Source of the DNA: Candidatus Woesearchaeota archaeon
Lineage (GTDB): Archaea > Nanobdellota > Nanobdellia > Woesearchaeales > JABMPP01
NCBI GenBank assembly: GCA_018303405.1
Contig: JAGVYD010000013.1
Coordinates: 22,400 to 86,399, forward strand
Length of the DNA: 64,000 nt
Direction of reading: 5' to 3'
Shown: positions 35,111 to 42,818 of the stretch, in pieces
Layout: each line of letters starts with the position of its first letter
Numbering within the stretch: position 1 is the stretch's first letter
Notes under the pieces: model-generated
Told to the model about the DNA's origin: nothing
What the model saw: the letters and a program-made list of their open reading frames with translations, nothing else
The model's database searches: none
Program-made: the position numbers and the translations under genes

Positions 35111-36721
35111 ATGACACTTAAGAAAATCGCATCAGCAATTATTGCTATACTGGCCCTGTTCACAACTTTGTATTTTGCATCAGCTGAAATCAATATCCCT
35201 TCCCAGGCATGGCCCGAAGACACACAGCACACACTCAACCTTAAATCCTATTTTCCAGGTGACGCTGTCAATTTCGGCGTGGCAACAGAGCCTTCCAGCA
35301 TAACCCTGACTTTCAACCAGGCAACAGGAGTCGTGACATTCACCCCTGAGCCAAATTTCAACGGAGTCAGGCAGGTAATATTCAATGCAATAAACCAGAG
35401 CAACACCACCCAGTCATATTCTTCAAATGAAGTGAGCCTGACAGTCACCGCAGTTTCAGATGGGCCAGTTATCACATCCACCGCAGACACAACTGCAGAG
35501 CCAAACACGCTGTACCAATACCAGGTCAGCGCATCAGACCCGGATGGCAATACTTTGTCTTACAGCCTGACGCAATTTCCAGGGGGCATGGCAATCTCAA
35601 GCTCAGGCCTGATAAGCTGGACGCCTGAAATTGAAGGCAGCTATGATGTCACAGTCAGGGTTTCAGACGGCTCGCAATCTGTTACACAATCCTATTCCAT
35701 TGATGTGAAAGTGCAGGGCAAGCTTGTCATCAGGGACATAGAAGTGAAAGTCGATGACAAGAGGCAGACTGGCCTTGATGACGGCGACAGGGTCAGCAGG
35801 GAGGCAAAGCCCGGCTCTGATATAACAATTGATGTCGAGGTTGAAAACCTCTACACAAGAAGCCAGGACATCAAGATAACAGACGTGGAAATAACAGTCA
35901 GGATAGAGGATGTAGATGACGGCGATGACCTGGAAGAGACTGGCAACACATTCGATTTGTCAGCCGACAGGACAAAGACCCAGAAGTTCACATTCCAAAT
36001 CCCGACATTGGTCGACGATGGAGATTACGACCTTGTAATCGAAGTCGAAGGGGACGATGAGGAAACAGGCAGGGCATACAGGGAAACCGCAACACTGACA
36101 ATAGAGGTTGACAAGGACAGGCATGCACTGGTCATAACCAAGGCAGCGCTTACCCCTGAAACCATAACCTGCCAGAAAACAGCATCGCTCAGCGTTGAGG
36201 TCACCAACCTTGGCTCAGAAGATGAAGACGACGTAAAAATCGAGCTTACTGCCTCATCCTTTGGCTACAGCACGGCCGATGAGGAAATTGAGCTGCTTGA
36301 GGGAAATGATGAGGATGCAATCTTCAGGAAAACATATGCAATCAATGCGGCAACGCTTCCTGAGGGGATTTACCCAATCACGGTCAAGGCATATTATGAC
36401 GGCGACAACCTGGAAGACGCAAAAATCGTCAGCCTGAATGTTGAGAAATGCGGCTCGTCAGCCAGCACCTCCTCATCAGGCACAGGCAGCCAGGCACAGC
36501 CAGGCAACAATAACCAGCCTTCAACTTCACAGCCAGGCGGAATCAGGGTTGAATACACGCCTTCAATTCCAACAGGCGGAGTCACAGCTGTGCCAGTTGG
36601 CCAATCAGCCAGCTCAGATGCAAAAGATGCCCTGTACGTTGCTTTGCTCCTGCTGGTGGTCTTGATAATACTCGCCGTCGCAATTTACATCTTTAAATTG
36701 GCCTTTGGAAAGAAGGAATAA
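35111..36721 (+). CDS. membrane-anchored surface protein with cadherin-like and CARDB-like domains
   Basis: 536 residues from the ATG at 35111, with GGGGGTG about 8 nt upstream; the in-frame ATG at 35054 lies before the TATA-like CTTTTTAAAC. After the signal peptide come an Ig-like domain, a dystroglycan-type cadherin-like (He_PIG) domain with YQVSASDPDGNTLSYSL and ISWTPE, then very acidic CARDB-like domains (about 200-440), a Ser/Gln-rich linker and a C-terminal membrane segment with a KK tail. It is a paralogue of the preceding gene over the CARDB-like part (DKDRHALVIT here, SKDAHDVRIL there). Confidence 0.8.
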   Translation: MTLKKIASAIIAILALFTTLYFASAEINIPSQAWPEDTQHTLNLKSYFPGDAVNFGVATEPSSITLTFNQATGVVTFTPEPNFNGVRQVIFNAINQSNTTQSYSSNEVSLTVTAVSDGPVITSTADTTAEPNTLYQYQVSASDPDGNTLSYSLTQFPGGMAISSSGLISWTPEIEGSYDVTVRVSDGSQSVTQSYSIDVKVQGKLVIRDIEVKVDDKRQTGLDDGDRVSREAKPGSDITIDVEVENLYTRSQDIKITDVEITVRIEDVDDGDDLEETGNTFDLSADRTKTQKFTFQIPTLVDDGDYDLVIEVEGDDEETGRAYRETATLTIEVDKDRHALVITKAALTPETITCQKTASLSVEVTNLGSEDEDDVKIELTASSFGYSTADEEIELLEGNDEDAIFRKTYAINAATLPEGIYPITVKAYYDGDNLEDAKIVSLNVEKCGSSASTSSSGTGSQAQPGNNNQPSTSQPGGIRVEYTPSIPTGGVTAVPVGQSASSDAKDALYVALLLLVVLIILAVAIYIFKLAFGKKE

Positions 36722-36762
36722 AAAAGCATAAGCTTTATTATAATAAACAGAAAGCCATCATT

Positions 36763-36816
36763 ATGGCATTTGAAGTTTATGCATTTGAAGTTTATGCATT
36801 TGAAGTGATAAAATGA
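36763..36816 (+). CDS. 17-codon leader peptide made of repeats, coupled to the next gene
   Basis: ATG at 36763 opens a frame reading MAFEVYAFEVYAFEVIK whose TGA overlaps the next gene's ATG (ATGA at 36813-36816). CTTTATTATAATA lies about 27 nt before the ATG at 36763, so a leaderless transcript would begin with this short frame and reach the main gene by translational coupling. The peptide arises from the 15-bp tandem repeat at 36766-36806. Whether it is translated is inference. Confidence 0.45.
   Translation: MAFEVYAFEVYAFEVIK
36766..36806. repeat. 15-bp tandem repeat, 2.7 copies
   Basis: GCATTTGAAGTTTAT is present at 36766-36780 and 36781-36795, with a partial third copy at 36796-36806. 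The unit is a multiple of three and keeps the short leader frame open. It lies between the promoter and the start of the 155-residue gene. Confidence 0.92.
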
Positions 36817-37280
36817 CAAGCACAAACCCATCTGCACAATGGCAGCCAGGCAGGAATTATCTGGTCTCATTTGAGAATTGGAGTGACCAGGTTAAGGTAA
36901 CTCCGGAAACTAAAGCGTTGCTTGAAAAAATTCTATTGGGAAAACTGGGCGGCGATACAGATGAGGGCGAGTCATTTAGGCAGGGTCTTATGGGCATTGC
37001 AGGGGCAAACTACAGTTTTGCCAGACTTGGTCTGCAGGGCCGTGCATATTTTGAAAATCCCGATGGTGTCTTCTATATTGAGAGTAAGGGAACTGATATT
37101 GGCGGGGTTGTATCATCTGCTTACGATGTTTATGTTAATGTAAGGGCCTTGGGGATTCCGCAGTTTAGAGATGCCCCTTCACCTGGCGCATATCATGCGA
37201 AAATGAGCTTGAAGATCAGGGGGCTGCCAGTTGAGCCAAGCCATATTGAAGGGCACCATTCACATATTGATCTGCATTAA
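36813..37280 (+). CDS. hypothetical soluble protein
   Basis: 155 residues with no signal peptide or membrane segment. Predicted mixed alpha/beta, with VFYIESKGTDIGGVVSSAYD and a His-rich C-terminus (EGHHSHIDLH). The family is not recognised. The start is reached by an ATGA overlap with the leader frame. Its last 21 bp overlap the end of taw3 on the other strand. Confidence 0.6.
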   Translation: MTSTNPSAQWQPGRNYLVSFENWSDQVKVTPETKALLEKILLGKLGGDTDEGESFRQGLMGIAGANYSFARLGLQGRAYFENPDGVFYIESKGTDIGGVVSSAYDVYVNVRALGIPQFRDAPSPGAYHAKMSLKIRGLPVEPSHIEGHHSHIDLH

Positions 37281-37847
37281 TTTTTTTAATTCCATTACAG
37301 CATTTTCCAGCCTTTTTATCCTCAGAAAATTCTTTTTCAGCTTGTCATTTGCCTCTGCAACAAGCCGTTCCATGTAACCGTTTTCCACAAGCATTTTCCC
37401 CCTGTCGGCAATAATTGCATCAATGACCTCTGTGCCTGCTGCTTCAACAATTATTCTTTTTCCTATCCCAATGATTCCCGCCCGCTTCAATCCAGCATTA
37501 TTGCAAACCTCAAGGAATTCCTTTGCATGCTCAATTGTCCTTGCGCAGACATGCACAATCATCGGCTCTGCCTTGAGCCAGACTGGATAGTCAGGAATCC
37601 TTTCAATGCTTTTCATCAAGTCAGCAAATTCAACAGGCTCGTGCGATACAAATATCCATGTTGTCTGGTTTTTCCTTTCCCCGGGCTTGCCGTACAGCAT
37701 TACCCTTCCCGCGCAGGAGCTTGTGGTGTAATAATCCGGCAGGGCATTTATTTTGCCAAGCAGGTTCTTTATCTGCCCGTCAATCCCGCCTTTCTTGCTT
37801 TTGTCCTTCCGCGCCAAAAGCAGTTTTTTCTCGTGCTCAAATGCCAT
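37260..37847 (-). CDS. taw3: tRNA wybutosine-derivative methyltransferase Taw3
   Basis: 195 residues. The Taw3/Tyw3 family methylates the tricyclic wyosine-type base at position 37 of tRNA-Phe, using SAM. The signature YYTTSSCAGRV lies at residues 39-49, with DGQIKNLLGKIN before it and WLKAEPMIVHVCART further on. The ATG at 37847 follows GCTTTTATAGG by about 27 nt (leaderless). The wybutosine pathway is archaeal and eukaryotic, which supports the domain assignment. Other pathway genes are not in the window. Confidence 0.92.
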   Translation of the reverse strand: MAFEHEKKLLLARKDKSKKGGIDGQIKNLLGKINALPDYYTTSSCAGRVMLYGKPGERKNQTTWIFVSHEPVEFADLMKSIERIPDYPVWLKAEPMIVHVCARTIEHAKEFLEVCNNAGLKRAGIIGIGKRIIVEAAGTEVIDAIIADRGKMLVENGYMERLVAEANDKLKKNFLRIKRLENAVMELKKLMQINM

Positions 37848-37891
37848 TGCTGATGGAACATAATGTTCCTATAAAAGCTTAATCAGTTTTT

Positions 37892-38057
37892 CTTTGCGCA
37901 AAAAAGGCTGTTGTGCCGCCAATTATGCGAAGCTAATGTTTAGCGTTGTCATGCAATTTTCGAGGTTCCAGATAGAAAATTGCAATTAAAAATCTGCTTT
38001 CAAGCTGAGCCGGCGGCACAGCCGAAGCGATAGCTGAGTCTGAGTTTTTGCACAGAG
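37892..38057 (+). mobile_element. structured repeat element, copy D
   Basis: Outer stem 37892-37904 with 38045-38057 (12 of 13 paired), second stem TGTGCCGCC/GGCGGCACA (37912-37920 with 38012-38020), small hairpin CGA-AGC-GATA-GCT-GAG at 38023-38038, and apical hairpin GCAATTTTC/GAAAATTGC (37953-37961 with 37975-37983) whose loop contains GGTTCCAGA. GCGAAGCT and AGCTGAGC pair around tandem G-A mismatches. The flanking duplication is doubtful: CTATAAAAG and CAATAAAAG lie nearby, but the left copy is also the taw3 TATA box. It fills the gap between taw3 and the MNT-HEPN gene. Confidence 0.75.
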
Positions 38058-38069
38058 ACAATAAAAGAA

Positions 38070-38894
38070 TTATTTATCCTTATGGTGGTTTCCATGTGGC
38101 TTCTCATCAATCATCTGCTTCATCTTTTCAGTGAATAATTTTGCTTCCTTGTAGTATCTCTCAAACTCCTCGCCGGTAATCTCCTTGATTTCCCTGTGCA
38201 CAATCATCTTGGAGATCTTGTAGAAATTCGCCATAATTGAAGCATATTTTGGCTCAAGCTTTCCGGGCCTGACAAGCACCCTGTGCATCAAATCGCTGAC
38301 ATGCGACGGGGTCGGCGGGATTTCGCCGTGCTTCATGAGCACAGCGTGCGCTGAATCAATGACCGCCCAGTAAAGGTCAATGGTTGCCTGAAGCAGGTGC
38401 CACCTTGAGCTCAAAAGGCTTCTCGGCGCCATTTCATAATACCCGTAAATCGCCTCAGGGCTTGGCCTGATCCGGCCCTGGTACAATAAAATCTGCATTG
38501 GCGTAAAAAACCCATGGTCAATAATCGCAACACCCTCTCTCAGTATATTCATGCCCAGCGGGTCGCCGCTGCGCATGTACTGCCAGAAGCTCGAGAATTT
38601 TATTGTCGTCACGTGAATCCTTTTTGAGACATTCGCGACTATCTTCTCAGTAATCAGCCTGTAGGCCTCTGTAACATCTTGGTCAATCACCAGGCTTGTG
38701 TCATCCACCACAACAAGAATGTCAACGTCATTGCCTTCCTTTCCCCTCGACGTGCTGCCAAACAGCACAACCGCCTTGAGAAAAGTACCGAATTCCTTGT
38801 GCATCTTGGCCGTGAATGAATAAGCAAGGTCCAAGTCATGCTTGTGGTACTTCTCAAGGTTTGGGTTTACTTTCTTGGTTGTCTTGAAATCCAT
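38070..38894 (-). CDS. fused MNT nucleotidyltransferase-HEPN protein
   Basis: 274 residues. The N-terminal half has VVLFGSTSRGKEGNDVDILV (GS-x(n)-DxD, residues about 42-61). The C-terminal half is helical with SSRWHLLQATIDLYWAVIDS and a late IVHREIKEITGEEFERYY helix, the layout of a HEPN domain. Fused archaeal proteins of this type occur; the fusion would keep the two parts at equal amounts. The His-rich tail (PHGNHHKDK) may bind metal. It stands alone without the operator palindromes of the two-gene modules. Confidence 0.82.
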   Translation of the reverse strand: MDFKTTKKVNPNLEKYHKHDLDLAYSFTAKMHKEFGTFLKAVVLFGSTSRGKEGNDVDILVVVDDTSLVIDQDVTEAYRLITEKIVANVSKRIHVTTIKFSSFWQYMRSGDPLGMNILREGVAIIDHGFFTPMQILLYQGRIRPSPEAIYGYYEMAPRSLLSSRWHLLQATIDLYWAVIDSAHAVLMKHGEIPPTPSHVSDLMHRVLVRPGKLEPKYASIMANFYKISKMIVHREIKEITGEEFERYYKEAKLFTEKMKQMIDEKPHGNHHKDK

Positions 38895-39035
38895 TTATAT
38901 TCCTCTTTTTCCCCAGTGACAGATTTCCATTTACCCCTATAGAATCATTAAGGCGGAGCATATATTAAGTTTTTTAACTCTTTAAGAATGGTTAATTGGA
39001 AAAGCATATAATATAGGCAAAGTACTTTGCTGTGC

Positions 39036-39863
39036 ATGGCAACCTTTGATGAAATATACAACGCTTTTCAGAGCATGACAAAAGCCATGGATGTCCTCAC
39101 AGTGCTGGAGGGCCAGCGCAGCACAGCCAGGCTGGCAATCCATGAAAATCGCGTTGGCAAAATCCAGGATTTTTGCAGCAGCAATGGCCTCCACTCAATC
39201 CTTTCCTCGCAAAAAATCCAAATGGCCTTTCTCGGCCCGTATTCCTCCAAAGGGAAAAGGACTAAGGGGGAGGGGCATTATTTTGCCTACATCTCAAGGC
39301 ATCCATCACATTGCGAGGCTGCCAAGGCATTGGAGGAAAAAGGAGACCATGTTGGGCTGGGCGCTGCCTTGGGCTATCCTTCATGCTGCATCAAGTTTTT
39401 TGCAAATAATTTTGCCGAGGAATCAAAAAAGCTGAATGATTTTGTCCTTCCAGCTTGGCATAATTCTGCGGGCAATGCATTCCCTATCCATAACAATATT
39501 TTTGGCAGGTATTTTGATGCAGGATTGCTGCCGCACTGCCCGCATAGCTTTGATTGCAGCCATTCTGCGAAAATTGGCAGGGACAGGATTGCGCTGTTGC
39601 ATAAACACGATCCTGGGGTTGCAAATCAATTTCTGGGCATACTGGACTCTGCGGCTATTTACGCAGATGGAAACGTTATCTTGCTTTTGGGCGCAAAGGA
39701 GAACGCCGGCATTTTGCACTATAAAGATGTGCTGCCAACAGAGAATAACAGCCTGGCAAGGCAGCTAAGCAAAAGTAAAAAAATTAAGTTCACTCCGCGC
39801 CTTGCCTTTGTTGTGGGCAGCCAGAAATACAGCTACCCCCTTGCGTTGTTTTCCAGGCCCTGA
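39036..39863 (+). CDS. DUF483-like protein
   Basis: 275 residues from the ATG at 39036, about 27 nt after GCATATAATATAG (leaderless); a TTG at 39027 is the alternative. The central motif LGYPSCCIKFF near residues 112-122 is characteristic of DUF483-type archaeal proteins. Further paired Cys/His (LPHCPHSFDCSHS) suggest metal binding. The biochemical role of the family is unknown. Confidence 0.65.
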   Translation: MATFDEIYNAFQSMTKAMDVLTVLEGQRSTARLAIHENRVGKIQDFCSSNGLHSILSSQKIQMAFLGPYSSKGKRTKGEGHYFAYISRHPSHCEAAKALEEKGDHVGLGAALGYPSCCIKFFANNFAEESKKLNDFVLPAWHNSAGNAFPIHNNIFGRYFDAGLLPHCPHSFDCSHSAKIGRDRIALLHKHDPGVANQFLGILDSAAIYADGNVILLLGAKENAGILHYKDVLPTENNSLARQLSKSKKIKFTPRLAFVVGSQKYSYPLALFSRP

Positions 39864-39921
39864 TTTTTGCAAAGTGAAATATTTTGCAAAATGATATAAA
39901 TTATGCCGTTCTAAGGATTGC

Positions 39922-40716
39922 ATGCAAATGGACAAGCTTGGCATGCGGTTTTATCCGGAAATGCAGGGGGAATTTGACCGCCTGGTGTCAGAGCCCGCCC
40001 GCCAAATCGAGGCAAAACGGCACCTTGATTATGAGACCCTGAACTGCTTTCTGATTGCATTTGACCACACATTATACAACCAATTCAAGCGGCTGGGCAG
40101 GGATCCTGCTGAAATAAGGAAGCTGCCGCACGGATTCGGGCTCCTTGAGTGGTGGCTTGCATTGGTTGAGAGATCGCCTGGCTATTTTGAAATTGGCCTT
40201 GGCCATATATCCCCTGGCGATTTTAGGGAAGGTAATGGCACGCTTGAATACCCTGCTAATTATCCGTCTGGGCACTTTATCAAAATGCGGCACCAGGATA
40301 TTGTTTACACAAGGCAAGTCAATTCAAATGAATCCGGGCCCTATGAGGCAGACACCCTTTTGATTGCCAGGCCCGAACATGATGACACTGTGTTGCTGAG
40401 GTATGCCGCTGTTCCTTTCAAATTCGCCAAAATCCAGGAGCATGAGTCAAACCTTGTCGGTGCGCTTGAAATTAACTGGCCAAGAAAACAGCCGGATTTG
40501 CTGGACCTTGGCGTCACCGATGTGAGGCTGGATTATCGTGCATTCAGGATTGGCGACAATGCCCTTATGGTCACATCGCAGCCATTGGAGGCCGTGTCTG
40601 ACCAGAACCTTCGCAAGCACGTGAACAGGATGGCAATAGAATTAGGCCTGATCCTGCAGTCCATTGGCGCGCATCTGGGGAGGGAATACACTTACTTGAA
40701 GCCTGTTAATTCTTGA
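39922..40716 (+). CDS. hypothetical soluble protein
   Basis: 264 residues with no signal peptide or membrane segment. Aromatic-rich segments such as GFGLLEWWLALVERSPGYFE stand out. GATATAAATTATG lies about 27 nt before the ATG, so the gene is probably leaderless. I recognise no family or catalytic motif. It is followed by structured element copy B. Confidence 0.55.
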   Translation: MQMDKLGMRFYPEMQGEFDRLVSEPARQIEAKRHLDYETLNCFLIAFDHTLYNQFKRLGRDPAEIRKLPHGFGLLEWWLALVERSPGYFEIGLGHISPGDFREGNGTLEYPANYPSGHFIKMRHQDIVYTRQVNSNESGPYEADTLLIARPEHDDTVLLRYAAVPFKFAKIQEHESNLVGALEINWPRKQPDLLDLGVTDVRLDYRAFRIGDNALMVTSQPLEAVSDQNLRKHVNRMAIELGLILQSIGAHLGREYTYLKPVNS

Positions 40717-40782
40717 TCATTTGCCAGCTCTTGATAGATAGGTACCGATGCATTGGAATTCTGTGCATCATCCCATCATTCA

Positions 40783-40945
40783 GGCTCTGTCCAGAGACTT
40801 GGTTTTGGCATCAATTTTGTGAGACTTATCAATTCTTACATAAGGCATTTTTCGCGGTTCCAGAGAGAAAAATGCAATTTCTTCCTGGAGTTGAAGGCGA
40901 ACAGATGCCAAAACTCGAGCCGAAGGCGAGATTCTGGACAGAGCC
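40783..40945 (+). mobile_element. structured repeat element, copy B (163 bp)
   Basis: Outer stem 40783-40795 with 40933-40945 (13 bp), second stem TTTTGGCATC/GATGCCAAAA (40803-40812 with 40904-40913), small hairpin CGA-GCC-GAA-GGC-GAG at 40916-40930, and apical hairpin GCATTTTTC/GAAAAATGC (40845-40853 with 40867-40875) with GGTTCCAGAG in the loop. The perfect direct repeat CATCATTCA flanks it at 40774-40782 and 40946-40954 (11 bp if the adjoining CC is counted). The 40717-41062 gap holds this element and the upstream region of the gene at 41063. Confidence 0.88.
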
Positions 40946-41062
40946 CATCATTCATAAACATTTTTATAGTCACTTGCCTTTTGAACTCCTACGGAATCAG
41001 AGGAGCCAACACTGATTTTTGTCTATAATGCAGACCGCAGTCTTTTGTCTGGCCTGAAAAAC

Positions 41063-41383
41063 ATGATGGAAAAAGCCATGCCTTCGCATCATTATCCCTG
41101 CAGATTGTACGGATTGACATCTGCATCCAGCCAGCAGAAAAAGGAATGGAAAGATTTCGTGAAAAAGCTTGACCTCCATTCAGAGTTCATGCATCGGGAC
41201 GAATTCATGAAGAAATATAACATCCCCAATGCAGAGTTTCCAGCTGCATACATGCAGACAGGCACAACTGTCACTCTTTTTATCACGAGCATGGAGATAA
41301 ATGAGTGCGGTACTTTGGCGGACCTCAAAAGGCTGGTCAACAAAAGCCTGCCTGAAGTCCTTGGGGAAAGCAAGGATTATTGA
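41063..41383 (+). CDS. hypothetical small protein
   Basis: 106 residues from the ATG at 41063 (a second ATG follows directly; a TTG at 41045 is in frame). Basic N-terminal half, then SEFMHRDEFMKKYNIPNAEF and an AYMQTGTTVTLFITSME segment. No family is recognised. It converges with the methyltransferase gene with 11 bp between the stops. Confidence 0.5.
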   Translation: MMEKAMPSHHYPCRLYGLTSASSQQKKEWKDFVKKLDLHSEFMHRDEFMKKYNIPNAEFPAAYMQTGTTVTLFITSMEINECGTLADLKRLVNKSLPEVLGESKDY

Positions 41384-41394
41384 GTTATTGGGGC

Positions 41395-41943
41395 TTATTT
41401 CATGAAAATTCCGATGTGTGTCCCATTAATGTAGAAAGAGTTTATCTTCTTCATCTGGTTTGGCTGGTATTCAAAGCCATAGACCATCAGCAGGGCATCA
41501 TCCTTCATTTCTTTCAGGAGCTTGTCCTCCATGCCCCTGTGGAACGGCCGGTCCGGGTTGATAAACAGGACATCATACGCCCCCATATGGTGCTCCTCAA
41601 AATCGCCATGCATTATTTCAGCCTTGCCGGCATTTTCAATATTGCCGAGGTTGCGCTTTATCCTGTTTGCATGGTCCACCAGCTCCTCGTCGATTTCCAT
41701 GCCCTTTGCATCCAGGCCGAACAATGACGCAAGAATCACAACCTTTCCGTCCCCCGCGCCTATGTCAAAGAATGTCCTGAACCTGTCAATCCTGATCTTT
41801 CTCATAGCCTCATAAACTTCATCAGTAATGGACACACCCCAAAATCCCTTGCCAGTGTCTTTTACCGGCATTCTTCCCTGTGAGAGCAGCCCTTTGTAAA
41901 AATCATCATATTCCTGCTTAACTGCCATGAAATTGCTGTCCAT
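41395..41943 (-). CDS. class I SAM-dependent methyltransferase
   Basis: 182 residues. Motif I is FFDIGAGDGKVVILAS near residues 58-73, the acidic residue after strand 2 is in GMEIDEE, and the motif IV region reads DVLFINPDRPF. The DIGAGDGK form resembles DOT1-like and other protein or small-molecule methyltransferases, but the target cannot be read from the sequence. Confidence 0.82.
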   Translation of the reverse strand: MDSNFMAVKQEYDDFYKGLLSQGRMPVKDTGKGFWGVSITDEVYEAMRKIRIDRFRTFFDIGAGDGKVVILASLFGLDAKGMEIDEELVDHANRIKRNLGNIENAGKAEIMHGDFEEHHMGAYDVLFINPDRPFHRGMEDKLLKEMKDDALLMVYGFEYQPNQMKKINSFYINGTHIGIFMK

Positions 41944-42066
41944 AAGGCTGTTGCATGCTTCTCATTATTTAAATCTTTTTTTAATGCAGCGCTTTCTGCT
42001 AAGCTTGCCCATCACAAATCATTTCCCATCACAAATTATTTATAACTCTTCATACAACTGGATGTT

Positions 42067-42744
42067 ATGGGATTTTTGACCGCACTGGGGGCATTTGGAG
42101 CATACTTTTGGGAGTCATTTGTCATATGGCTTAAGACAATCTTTGTCGCGCCTTTCCAGAACCTTGACATGCTCTGGATCCTCATCCCTGTTTATCTTGG
42201 CTGGGTTTTTGCTGATTTCTTCCAGGAAAAAAGGGGGACATCGCTGGGCAATGCAATATCTAATGCAGTTATTGTGCTTTGGGCAGGCATAGACTGGATA
42301 AGGACTTCAGTTGATTTTTACACTTCCGGCATCAGGATCCCGATGACTGAGCTCATAAGCAAGCTCATTATAGCAGGGGTTGTCATCACTTATGGTATTT
42401 ATATCGTCTATCTTGGCGTGAAAGGCAGGGTCTTGACAAAATACATCGGCCGGATACGGGAAGTAACATATGTTGTCATAATGTTCACCCCTCTATTTTA
42501 TAACACTGAAGCAACAGTCACATTCCAGCTTTTTTTTGCAACAATAATATTCTTCCCGATTTTTTACTACCTTGTTGAATGGCTTGATACACTAATACCA
42601 GACCCGGAGTCAATCAGGGAGGAATCAGGCAGGCGGCAGGCATCTGGCGGCAATGTGTCTATCTTCTCGGCCGGGCAGAAGCAAAGCAATTATCCGCAGC
42701 AAAGCCAAAACCCTTATCCCAATTACGGCAACCGGCATTTATAG
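42067..42744 (+). CDS. multi-pass membrane protein
   Basis: 225 residues with about five membrane segments between residues 12 and 178, and a soluble Gln/Ser/Pro-rich C-terminal tail of about 45 residues ending in YPNYGNRHL. TTATTTATAACTC lies about 27 nt before the ATG (leaderless). The function is unknown. Confidence 0.68.
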   Translation: MGFLTALGAFGAYFWESFVIWLKTIFVAPFQNLDMLWILIPVYLGWVFADFFQEKRGTSLGNAISNAVIVLWAGIDWIRTSVDFYTSGIRIPMTELISKLIIAGVVITYGIYIVYLGVKGRVLTKYIGRIREVTYVVIMFTPLFYNTEATVTFQLFFATIIFFPIFYYLVEWLDTLIPDPESIREESGRRQASGGNVSIFSAGQKQSNYPQQSQNPYPNYGNRHL

Positions 42745-42750
42745 AAATCA

Positions 42751-42760
42751 TTTTTTTTTC
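42751..42760 (+). terminator. oligo-T terminator after the membrane protein gene
   Basis: Nine consecutive T residues follow the stop at 42744 by a few bases. Archaeal RNA polymerase stops at such tracts without needing a hairpin. Confidence 0.45.
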
Positions 42761-42818
42761 TTAAGGGCGAAATCAATCTTAGCTGCTAATCCATCATAAG
42801 CCTATCCATCTAAAAAGT

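Noticed and set aside
37869..38067. 9-bp target duplication around element D
   Set aside because: CTATAAAAG and CAATAAAAG match at eight of nine bases, but the left one is the taw3 TATA box and sits 14 bp away from the outer stem, so it was not counted as support.
40955..41062. Extra small gene between element B and the gene at 41063
   Set aside because: Only a short hairpin (CTCCT...AGGAG) and TATA-like sites are visible; no frame with a start signal.
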